Source of the DNA: JAWLCQ01 sp041687095
GTDB taxonomy: Bacteria > Planctomycetota > Phycisphaerae > SM23-33
Length of the DNA: 23,855 bases
Reading direction: 5' to 3'
Assembly: GCA_041687095.1 (NCBI GenBank)
Contig: JAWLCQ010000061.1
Span: forward strand, 1 to 23,855
Position 1 is the stretch's first letter, and every line of letters begins with the position of its first letter. Below the pieces are notes generated by a model, which saw nothing but the letters and a program-made list of their open reading frames with translations, was not told the origin of the DNA and did no database searches. Both the position numbers and the translations under genes were made by a program. Positions 1 through 6,552 of the stretch are shown in pieces.

Positions 1-51
1 CTGCTCGCCGCCGGGCAAGCCGATATCGCCAAACTACTTGCAGCCGCATGA
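1..51 (+). CDS. C-terminal tail of an unidentified protein cut by the window edge
   Basis: The first 16 codons read LLAAGQADIAKLLAAA and end in TGA at 49-51. The pattern LLAAG-ADIAKLL resembles the end of an ankyrin repeat, but 16 residues cannot establish a family. The frame is open to the window edge, so the rest of the gene lies upstream. The following 94 bp (52-145) hold no gene that I can see. Confidence 0.35.
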   Translation: MLAAGQADIAKLLAAA

Positions 52-105
52 AAATCTTCTTCACAGGAGAAGAAATGAATGGTTAGCAGTGCAGATGAAG
101 AGAGA

Positions 106-140
106 GCAGGGATGCAGAAGATACAGGGGATAGGAGCAGG
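106..140. repeat. GCAGGGATGCA-type intergenic repeat, copy 1
   Basis: A roughly 35-bp stretch starting GCAGGGATGCA and ending GGGGATAGGAGCAGG closely matches a second stretch at 5929-5964, directly after carA, in the same orientation. Both copies lie outside genes. It looks like a small dispersed repeat family of unknown function. Confidence 0.5.
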
Positions 141-145
141 CTGGT

Positions 146-355
146 TTACATCCCCCGGAGGAACTCGTCGACGATGACTTCCTTCTCGCCCAGACCGAAT
201 TCCTCGCGGAGCAGGGCAAGGACCTCCCGGAGATTCGCCTGCAGCTCGTCGAGCGTCGCCCCCTGCGAATGGGCGCCGGGAATGCCCGGGACGATGCCTA
301 CGTACAGCTTCGTCTCGCGGTCGTACTCCACATATGCCGTCACGGTCTTCGTCAT
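146..355 (-). CDS. HicB-like (UPF0150) antitoxin-family protein
   Basis: This 69-aa protein matches the short HicB/UPF0150 fold. An N-terminal beta-strand pair (TAYVEYDRETKLYVGIVPGIPG) leads into the family motif G-A-H-S-Q-G-A-T-L-D-E-L and a helix ANLREVLALLREEFG. In established HicAB systems HicB neutralises the mRNA-cleaving HicA toxin, and many solitary homologues exist. The ATG at 353-355 is preceded by GAGG about 6 nt upstream. No HicA-like ORF (a ~60-80 aa double-stranded-RNA-binding-like protein with a catalytic His) is visible on either side: upstream lies the divergent secA gene and downstream only repeat sequence. The gene is therefore an orphan in this window. The family call is fairly safe; toxin-antitoxin function is not shown. 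Confidence 0.75.
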   Translation of the reverse strand: MTKTVTAYVEYDRETKLYVGIVPGIPGAHSQGATLDELQANLREVLALLREEFGLGEKEVIVDEFLRGM

Positions 356-553
356 CGGGACCTCGCTCTGTCAGGGGGCTTGGTACGTCTTCCATTGTAC
401 ACCCTCTCCGCCGAGAGCGGTATCCGCTGGTGGCGCGGGGAACGCCCGGCGCCGGTCGGCCGTTGGAATTGGGGCACGGGTCGTGTTGACCTGACGGGGG
501 AGGTATGCGAAACTCAGGGACTGTCGTCGCGTGCCGTGGCGGGGGTGGACTGG

Positions 554-559
554 TATAAT
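554..559 (+). promoter_or_regulatory. Candidate -10 box (TATAAT) for leaderless secA transcription
   Basis: A consensus TATAAT ends 6 nt before the secA ATG at 566, the spacing expected if transcription starts at the A of the start codon. No good Shine-Dalgarno sequence lies in the 6-nt gap. A convincing -35 box is not visible 16-18 bp upstream. Confidence 0.45.
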
Positions 560-565
560 CTCACC

Positions 566-3500
566 ATGATTGGATTCGTCAAAGCCCTGTTTCTGAAGGC
601 CCTCGGCGGGTCGCGCAACGAGCGGCTGGTCCGAGGGTATCTGCGCTTCGTCCGCGAACGGGTGAACCCGCTCGAGGAGCAGATGCGCGCGCTGAGCGAA
701 GAGGGGATGCGGGAGCGGTCGCAGCAGTTGCGCGAGCGGCTGAAGGGCGGGGAAGCCCGCGACAGCGTCAAGGCCGAGGCCTTCGCCCTCATCCGCGAAG
801 CCTCCCGCCGCGCCCGCAGCCACCGCCAGTTCGACGTGCAGCTCGTCGCGGGGCAGGTTCTCGACGGCGGGTGGATCGCGGAGGAGGCCACCGGGGAAGG
901 CAAGACCATCGCGTGCTACCCCGCGATCTACATGGCCGTCCTGGAGGGGATGCACGCCCACGTCGTGACGACGAACGACTACCTCGTGCAGCGCGACGCG
1001 GAGTTCGCCGCCCCGGTCTTCGAGCTGCTGGGCGTGAGCGTGGGCTTCATCCGCGCGCACATGCCCAACCGCGAGCGCAAGGTCGCCTACGCCTGCGACG
1101 TCACCTACGGGACCAACAGCGAGTTCGGGTTCGACTACCTGCGGGACAACACCAAGCTCTCGCCCGAGGACCAGGTGCAGCGGTCGCTGGACTTCGCCAT
1201 CGTCGACGAGGTCGATAGCATCCTCATCGACGAGGCCCGCACCCCGCTGATCCTCTCCGGCCCCGCCCACGGGGACACCGAACGCTTCCGCCGCGCCGAC
1301 CGCGTCGCCCGCGAAGTCATCCGCCTCCATCGCCCCTGGGACCAGGCCAACCGCCGCGTCGAGGCGATCAAGCGCGACATGAAGGCCTTGAACGGGGAGG
1401 CCGAAAAGGCCCGCGGGGACGAGGAGAAGAAATCCATCGCCGCCCGCATGGCCCAGGCCGAGTCCGATCTCGCCCAGGCCGAGCAGGAACTCCAGCGCCA
1501 CACCAAGTTCTACGAGGTCGAACTCGACCGCCGCGCCGTCTACATGACCCACGAGGGCGTGGGGGCGGCCCAGGAGATCGCGGGCGTCGGGAGCTTCTAC
1601 GTGGGGGCGAACATGGAGTGGCCCCACCTCATGGAGCAGGCCCTCCGCGCCCACGTCGTCTTCCTCAAGGACAAGGAGTACGTCGTCGCCGACGGGAAGG
1701 TCGTCATCGTCGATGAGTTCACCGGGCGCCTGATGCAGGGACGCGAGTGGTCCGACGGCCTCCACCAGGCCGTCGAGGCCAAGGAAGGCGTCCCGATCAA
1801 GCAGGAAAACCAGACGATGGCGACGGTGACGATCCAGAACTACTTCAAACTCTACCGCAAGCTGGCGGGCATGACCGGAACGGCCATGACCGAGGCGGGG
1901 GAGTTCCTGAAGATCTACAAGCTGGACGTCGTCTCCATCCCCACGCACCGCCCGGTCAACCGCGTGGACCACGAGGACCGCATCTACGGGACCGTCGATT
2001 CCAAGTTCGACGCGATGGTCGAGGAGATCAACGAGGTCTGCAAGCGGGGGCGGCCCGTGCTGGTGGGCACGACGAGCGTCGAGAAGAGCGAGCGGATCAG
2101 CGAGGCCCTCACGCGGCGGCACGGAATCCAGCACGAGGTGCTCAACGCCCGCCCCGAGAACGCCGCCCGCGAGGCCGACATCGTCGCCCTCGCCGGGACC
2201 CAGCACCCGTTGAAGAAGGACTCGGACCACATGGTCGGGTCCGTCACCATCGCCACGAACATGGCCGGGCGCGGGACCGACATCAAGCTCGGGCCCGGGG
2301 TGGTTTACGACAAGTGCAAGGTCCCGTCCGTCGAGACGTTCGGGGAACTGGGCGTGGCGGTCCAGGATCTCTACCCGCCCGGGACGACCAAGTGCTGCAT
2401 CCACTGCCCGGAGTACGATCCGGCGACGAACTGCGCGCACTGCTTCAAGCCCAAGCTCGATAGCGCCTTCCCCGCACGCGGGAAGAAGGACTGCCCGGAG
2501 GTGGTCCCCTGCGGGCTGCACATCGTGGGGACGGAGCGGCACGAGGCGCGGCGAATCGACAACCAGCTTCGCGGCCGCTCGGGCCGCCAGGGCGACCCCG
2601 GGTCCAGCCGCTTCTTCCTGTCGCTGCGGGACGACCTGATGGCCGTCTTCGCCGGGGAGTGGACGCTGAAGGTCCTGGGCTGGCTGGGCCTGCAGGGCGA
2701 CGTGGCCATCGAGGACCGCCGGGTCTCCGGCGGGGTCGAGCGGGCGCAGAAGAAGGTCGAGGAGCGCAACTTCGAGATGCGCAAGAACCTCCTCGAGTAC
2801 GACGAGGTCATGGACTACCAGCGGCGGGGCTTCTACGGGCAGCGCCAGCAGATCCTCACCGGGCGACAGCTCGACCGCCTCGTGTGGGAGATGATCGACG
2901 AGGCCATCGACGAGGGCATCGAGACCTATCTGAGCGGGTCCTACTCCCGCCGCTGCATCGCCGAGTGGTCCCGCTCGACGCTGCAGATCAGCCTCGACGA
3001 GTCGCAGGTCTCCGCCGACGCCCCCGAGGACCTGCCCGCCCTGGAGGGCGACCTCCGCGCCCGCGCCAAGGAGGAGGCCGAGAACGTCGTCTCCGTCACG
3101 CTGGGCGAGTACATGTCCGACGAGGAGGACCCCAAGGCCTGGGACCTCCGCGGGCTCAGCGCGTGGGCGATGAGCCGCTTCAACGTCTCGCTGTCGCAGA
3201 ACCAACTCCGCGCGATGAACCCGCAGGAGGTGCATGAGGCGCTGGTGGCGGCGGCGGCGGAGAAGATCGACCAGGCCGACCTGTCCCCCCTCATCGCCTA
3301 CCTCGAGCCGGGCTTCCCCGAGGAGTCCCTCGCGGAGTGGGCCCAGAACAAGTTCGGGCTCCCCGTTTCGCCGAAGGAACTGGAGGGCGGTCCCGCCTCC
3401 GCGCGGGATGCGCTGCGGCAGCGCGTCGAGCAGGAGTACCGCCGGCGGGAGGTGGTCTACCCCGTCGAGCACGCCATCGAGATGACCATCGGGCACAGCG

Positions 3501-4258
3501 GGGCGGACAACGTCTACGCCCTCAACGCCCTCGCCGACTGGGCCCGCCGCAAGTACGAGTCCCCCCTGACCACCGAGGACCTGCAGGGGATGAAGATCCC
3601 CGAGATCCACCAGCGCCTGGTGCAGTTCGCCGAAGCGTGGAGCGCCGAGGGGCGGATCGAGCGGGCGGTGCGCGAGGGCGTGGGCGAGGCCCCGACGCCC
3701 GAGGCGGCCGTCGCGTTCGCGCGGGAGCGGTTCGACACCGATCTGGACCCCGCCTCGCTGGACGGGAACGCCTTCGAGCGGCTGGCGGAGGTGGGGCGGT
3801 CGTTCCTGCGGCGGGAGATGACGGCCCTGGAGCGGTTCATCCTGCTGCAGATCTACGACGGGTCGTGGGTGGACCACCTGCTGGCGATGGACCACCTCAA
3901 GAGCGCCATTGGCCTCCGCGGGTTCGCCGAGCAGGACCCCCGCGTCGCCTACAAGCGCGAGGGCGCCAAGCAGTTCGACACCATGTGGGTCGGCATCCGC
4001 GACAAGGTGACCGACCTGATCTTCAAGGTCCGCCTCACCCCCGAGGCCGAGGTCTCCAGCGCCTACAACATCAGCGGGGCCGTCCACGAGCAGCTCAGCG
4101 GGTACGACCACCTGGCGCAGGAGATGGACCAGCAGACGGCCCAGGGCGAGCTGCCCAAGGTCGAGACGATCGTTCGCGAGACGCCCCGCGTCGGACGCAA
4201 CGACCCGTGCCCGTGCGGGTCCGGGAAGAAGTACAAGAAGTGCCACGGACACGAGTAG
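566..4258 (+). CDS. secA: Preprotein translocase ATPase SecA, long form with insertions
   Basis: SecA is the motor that pushes unfolded preproteins through SecYEG. The 1230-aa product is far longer than the usual 830-900 aa. The Walker A motif ATGEGKT is at residues 108-114 and the Walker B/DEAD-like motif DEVD at 214-217, followed by LIDEARTPLILSG. The NBD2 signatures TNMAGRGTDIKLG and GLHIVGTERHEARRIDNQLRGR are present. The tail carries a SEC-C zinc motif with Cys1215, Cys1217, Cys1226 and His1227. Two additions stand out: a cysteine-rich insert at about 584-649 (CxxC-x8-CxxC) inside NBD2, and about 240 extra residues (864-1100) in the helical scaffold region made of four related ~60-residue units. 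The start was set at ATG 566 because the SecA homology begins there (MIGFVKALFLKALGGS). Upstream in-frame sequence back to 269 is GC-driven and overlaps hicB in antisense. Confidence 0.97.
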   Translation: MIGFVKALFLKALGGSRNERLVRGYLRFVRERVNPLEEQMRALSEEGMRERSQQLRERLKGGEARDSVKAEAFALIREASRRARSHRQFDVQLVAGQVLDGGWIAEEATGEGKTIACYPAIYMAVLEGMHAHVVTTNDYLVQRDAEFAAPVFELLGVSVGFIRAHMPNRERKVAYACDVTYGTNSEFGFDYLRDNTKLSPEDQVQRSLDFAIVDEVDSILIDEARTPLILSGPAHGDTERFRRADRVAREVIRLHRPWDQANRRVEAIKRDMKALNGEAEKARGDEEKKSIAARMAQAESDLAQAEQELQRHTKFYEVELDRRAVYMTHEGVGAAQEIAGVGSFYVGANMEWPHLMEQALRAHVVFLKDKEYVVADGKVVIVDEFTGRLMQGREWSDGLHQAVEAKEGVPIKQENQTMATVTIQNYFKLYRKLAGMTGTAMTEAGEFLKIYKLDVVSIPTHRPVNRVDHEDRIYGTVDSKFDAMVEEINEVCKRGRPVLVGTTSVEKSERISEALTRRHGIQHEVLNARPENAAREADIVALAGTQHPLKKDSDHMVGSVTIATNMAGRGTDIKLGPGVVYDKCKVPSVETFGELGVAVQDLYPPGTTKCCIHCPEYDPATNCAHCFKPKLDSAFPARGKKDCPEVVPCGLHIVGTERHEARRIDNQLRGRSGRQGDPGSSRFFLSLRDDLMAVFAGEWTLKVLGWLGLQGDVAIEDRRVSGGVERAQKKVEERNFEMRKNLLEYDEVMDYQRRGFYGQRQQILTGRQLDRLVWEMIDEAIDEGIETYLSGSYSRRCIAEWSRSTLQISLDESQVSADAPEDLPALEGDLRARAKEEAENVVSVTLGEYMSDEEDPKAWDLRGLSAWAMSRFNVSLSQNQLRAMNPQEVHEALVAAAAEKIDQADLSPLIAYLEPGFPEESLAEWAQNKFGLPVSPKELEGGPASARDALRQRVEQEYRRREVVYPVEHAIEMTIGHSGADNVYALNALADWARRKYESPLTTEDLQGMKIPEIHQRLVQFAEAWSAEGRIERAVREGVGEAPTPEAAVAFARERFDTDLDPASLDGNAFERLAEVGRSFLRREMTALERFILLQIYDGSWVDHLLAMDHLKSAIGLRGFAEQDPRVAYKREGAKQFDTMWVGIRDKVTDLIFKVRLTPEAEVSSAYNISGAVHEQLSGYDHLAQEMDQQTAQGELPKVETIVRETPRVGRNDPCPCGSGKKYKKCHGHE

Positions 4259-4279
4259 GCCGCGAACGTCGCGAGCGAC

Positions 4280-4324
4280 ACGAGGGCAGACGTGCCCGGC
4301 GAAGCGCCGGGCGCCTCCCCTCGT
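4280..4324. other. Nested inverted repeat between secA and the SEC-C miniprotein gene
   Basis: An inner perfect stem CCCGGCG/CGCCGGG (4295-4301 and 4305-4311, loop AAG) sits inside an outer stem ACGAGGG/CCCTCGT (4280-4286 and 4318-4324). No T-run follows, so it is not a canonical intrinsic terminator. It could be an mRNA processing or attenuation structure, or a repeat element. Confidence 0.5.
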
Positions 4325-4360
4325 GAAGGTCGCGTGATTCGCGGACTGGAGAGATGGAAT

Positions 4361-4588
4361 ATGGCCAAGGACCCGATTTCGAAACGCTTCGGCAGGAAGC
4401 AGATGGACAAGCAGCTCCAGGGCTTCGACAACCGCACCCGGTCTACCGATGACATCGAGGCCGAGGAGGAGCTGATCAAGAGCACCGACAAGGTCGAGCC
4501 CCTCCAGGCCGACAAGGCCCCCGGGCGCAACGACCCCTGCCCCTGCGGGTCGGGCAAGAAGTACAAGAAGTGCTGCGGGGCCGAGTAG
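4361..4588 (+). CDS. SEC-C motif miniprotein
   Basis: A 75-aa protein starts at ATG 4361, with GGAGAG about 7 nt upstream. It has a charged helical N-terminal part (MAKDPISKRFGRKQMDKQLQ) and an acidic stretch DDIEAEEEL, then ends in a complete SEC-C motif, NDPCPCGSGKKYKKCCGAE. This tail is nearly identical to the SecA C-terminus at both protein and DNA level, so it probably arose by duplication of the secA 3' end. In SecA the SEC-C element binds zinc and contacts SecB or the ribosome; many stand-alone SEC-C proteins exist with poorly known roles. It lies 102 bp after secA on the same strand. A role beside SecA, such as competing for its partners, is inference. Longer in-frame starts (4292) fall inside the hairpin and have no better ribosome-binding site. 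Confidence 0.8.
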   Translation: MAKDPISKRFGRKQMDKQLQGFDNRTRSTDDIEAEEELIKSTDKVEPLQADKAPGRNDPCPCGSGKKYKKCCGAE

Positions 4589-4680
4589 TCCACGAATGGC
4601 ACGAATTTCACGAACTGAGGCGGGAAAGGAAGCGGTTCCCTCGCAGCGAGTTCTTCGTGAAATTCGTGGCATTCGTGGAC
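4588..4680. repeat. Long inverted repeat built of CACGAAT words
   Basis: The left arm at 4588-4616 (GTCCACGAATGGCACGAA...ACT) and the right arm at 4649-4680 (AGTTCTTCGTGAAATTCG...GTGGAC) are reverse complements over about 29 bp, with one mismatch and a 2-3 nt bulge. A 32-nt GC-rich loop separates them. The arms are themselves made of repeated CACGAAT/CACGAATTT words. The left arm begins at the last base of the SEC-C gene stop codon. The RNA would form a very stable hairpin and could terminate or stabilise the secA transcript, but no T-tract follows. The composition suggests a mobile palindromic repeat. Confidence 0.85.
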
Positions 4681-4717
4681 TCTTCCAAAGGGTTTGTGGA
4701 CTCAGGAGCCAATGGCG

Positions 4718-5929
4718 ATGATCGATAGAGCGGCGAAGACGGTGTGCAAGCTGGCCCTCGAGGACGGGTTCGTCCTCACGGGCGAGGCGTTCGGGGCGAC
4801 GGGGACCTCCTCGGGCGAGGTGGTCTTCAACACGTCCATGAGCGGATACCAGGAGGTCCTGACCGATCCGTCCTACTGCGGGCAGATCGTGACGATGACC
4901 TACCCGCTGATCGGGAACTACGGCGTGAACCGCGAGGACATCGAGGCCCACGACCAGCGCGTCCAGGTTTCGGGGTTCGTCGTCAAGGAACTCTCGCCCG
5001 TCGTGAGCAACTTCCGCGCGGACCTGTCCCTCGGGGAGTACCTCGCGTCCCAGAACGTCATCGGGATCGCCGGGGTCGACACGCGGGCCCTCACCCGCCA
5101 CCTCCGCGTCGCGGGGGCGATGAACGGCGTGCTGAGCACCGAGGTGCTCGACGACGCCGAACTCGTCCGCCGCGCCCGCAACCTCCCGTCGATGAAGGGC
5201 ATGGACCTCGTCCCGCGCGTCACCCCCGCCAACGCCTACGACTGGGCCGAGGGGTACGACTCGAAGTTCGCCCAGGGCCACCGCGAGCACGGAACCCGCG
5301 TCTTCAACGTCGTCGCCATCGACTGCGGCGCCAAGACCAACATCCTCCGCAACCTCGTCGAGTGCGGCTGCCGCGTGCACGTCGTGCCCGCCACCGCGTC
5401 GGCGGAGCAGATCCTCGAACACAAGCCCGAGGGCGTGTTCGTGTCCAACGGCCCCGGGGACCCCGAGGCCGTCACGTACACCATCGAGACGCTCCGCAAG
5501 CTCGTCGGGCAGGTGCCGATCTTCGGGATCTGCCTGGGCCACCAGCTCCTGACGTGGGCGGTGGGGGGGCGGACGTACAAGCTGAAGTTCGGCCACCGCG
5601 GGGGCAACCAGCCCGTCCGCAACCGCGCGACGGGCAAGGTCGAGATCACCTCGCAGAACCACGGGTTCGCCGCCGACGAGGCGTCCCTCGAGAAGGCAGG
5701 GGCGAAGGTCACGCACATCAACCTCAACGACAACACCGTCGAGGGCTTCACGCACCTGGACCAGGCCGTCTTCAGCGTCCAGTACCACCCGGAGGCCTCG
5801 CCCGGCCCGCACGATGCGACGTACCTCTTCGACTGCTTCCGCGCGATGATGGAGAGCGGCAAGGCCCCCACCGCCGAGGACATGCACGCCGCTCAGGAAC
5901 GCCTGGCGAAGGCGGGGCGGAAGGAGTAG
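4718..5929 (+). CDS. carA: Carbamoyl-phosphate synthase small (glutaminase) subunit
   Basis: CarA hydrolyses glutamine and passes ammonia to the CarB subunit for carbamoyl phosphate synthesis, feeding pyrimidine and arginine pathways. The 403-aa product has the CarA N-terminal domain (FGATGTSSGEVVFNTSMSGY, then LTDPSYCGQIVTMTYPLIGNYG). The C-terminal class I amidotransferase domain has the nucleophile Cys272 in FGICLGHQLL and the His357/Glu359 pair in YHPEASPGPHD. The length is normal for the family (~370-400). AGGAG at 4704-4708 sits 9 nt before ATG 4718 but only 3 nt before ATG 4712, so 4718 is preferred; the two starts differ by two residues. carB is not in the window. The gene follows the long inverted repeat and may have its own promoter. 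Confidence 0.96.
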   Translation: MIDRAAKTVCKLALEDGFVLTGEAFGATGTSSGEVVFNTSMSGYQEVLTDPSYCGQIVTMTYPLIGNYGVNREDIEAHDQRVQVSGFVVKELSPVVSNFRADLSLGEYLASQNVIGIAGVDTRALTRHLRVAGAMNGVLSTEVLDDAELVRRARNLPSMKGMDLVPRVTPANAYDWAEGYDSKFAQGHREHGTRVFNVVAIDCGAKTNILRNLVECGCRVHVVPATASAEQILEHKPEGVFVSNGPGDPEAVTYTIETLRKLVGQVPIFGICLGHQLLTWAVGGRTYKLKFGHRGGNQPVRNRATGKVEITSQNHGFAADEASLEKAGAKVTHINLNDNTVEGFTHLDQAVFSVQYHPEASPGPHDATYLFDCFRAMMESGKAPTAEDMHAAQERLAKAGRKE

Positions 5930-5964
5930 CAGGGATGCACGGGATGCACGGGATAGGAATGTGG
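5929..5964. repeat. GCAGGGATGCA-type intergenic repeat, copy 2
   Basis: The stretch after the carA stop codon starts GCAGGGATGCACGGGATGCA and ends GGGATAGGAATG. It contains two tandem GGGATGCAC units and aligns with the copy at 106-140. The rest of the 5930-6188 gap shows no convincing gene. A TACAAT box at 6149-6154 could serve the next gene, although the only -35-like TTGGAA lies 21 bp upstream of it. Confidence 0.5.
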
Positions 5965-6188
5965 CGTCCCCTGCCCCCCGACGTCCTGAAGGTTCCACGG
6001 CCGTTTCCGCGGCAGCACTACGAACTGCGTGACCGCCGCGCCCGCTGCGTCGAGGAGGGACGCCGCGGTCTGTGGGGCGAGGTGAAGCAACCACGCCCAA
6101 CGGATACGGCGAGAGGACGGCTTGGAAGGCGCATCGGGATGGCGGTGCTACAATAGAGGCACTTCTCCTTGGAGCAGGTGGCCGCAGC

Positions 6189-6491
6189 ATGAGCGTGCAG
6201 ATCGAGATTCCTCACATCGCCCTCGCGGAGTTCTGCGAGAGGAACCACATCCGGCGGCTCTCGCTGTTCGGGTCTGTCCTTCGCGAGGATTTCGGGCCCC
6301 AGAGCGACGTGGACGTGCTCGTCGAGTTCGAGCCCGACGCGACGGTGGGGCTGCTGGCGATGGCGGAGATGGAGGAAGAACTCTCCACGATCTTGGGGCG
6401 TCGCACCGATCTCCGAACTCCCGGGGAATTGAGTCGGTATTTCCGGGACGAGGTCCTCGCGGCCGCGGAGACGCAATATGTACGTCGATGA
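6189..6491 (+). CDS. MNT-domain nucleotidyltransferase (MntA-like antitoxin family)
   Basis: This 100-aa protein is a minimal nucleotidyltransferase. The signature GSVLREDFGPQSDVDVLVEF (residues 28-47) contains the GS motif and the two metal-binding aspartates Asp40 and Asp42. In characterised MNT-HEPN pairs such as MntA-HepT, the MNT protein AMPylates and silences the HEPN RNase encoded directly downstream, usually with a short overlap. The ATG at 6189 is preceded by GGAG/AGGTGG within 6-12 nt, and the longer in-frame extension to 6072 lacks homology. The next reading frame begins inside this gene at 6478 and resembles the first residues of a HEPN protein but stops early (next entry), so this is probably an orphaned antitoxin. 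Family assignment is firm; current activity is unknown. Confidence 0.85.
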   Translation: MSVQIEIPHIALAEFCERNHIRRLSLFGSVLREDFGPQSDVDVLVEFEPDATVGLLAMAEMEEELSTILGRRTDLRTPGELSRYFRDEVLAAAETQYVRR

Positions 6492-6552
6492 CCGGACGCG
6501 CGTGCTGCACATACTCCCACTGCGTCACCCGTCCAGCGATTCGTCCTCGTAG
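6478..6552 (+). pseudogene. Candidate remnant of a HEPN (HepT/DUF86-like) toxin gene
   Basis: A 24-codon frame opens at ATG 6478, overlapping the MNT gene by 14 bp as HEPN partners commonly do. It starts MYVDDRTRVLHIL, which resembles the N-terminus of DUF86/HepT proteins. After that the frame has no HEPN character and stops at 6550-6552, where it is antisense to the 3' end of the glycosyltransferase gene. The RNase motif (R-x4-6-H) that lies near the C-terminus of HEPN proteins is missing. I read this as a toxin gene truncated by a rearrangement that brought in the sugar cluster. The evidence is 13 residues plus position, so the call is tentative. Confidence 0.45.

Noticed and set aside
505..558. 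A 17-codon upstream ORF before secA that could be a SecM-like leader peptide
   Set aside because: Its GGAGG is only 1 nt from the ATG, it contains no arrest-like motif, and it overlaps the TATAAT box, so it would not be transcribed from that promoter.
5893..6090. A 65-aa minus-strand ORF after carA
   Set aside because: Part of it overlaps the carA 3' end and the repeat (PVHPVHPC); no homology or good ribosome-binding site.
371..6190. A 1939-aa minus-strand frame spanning secA and carA
   Set aside because: It is the antisense mirror of two strongly conserved genes in GC-rich codon usage; its translation is Leu/Arg/Val/Gly-rich with no domain.
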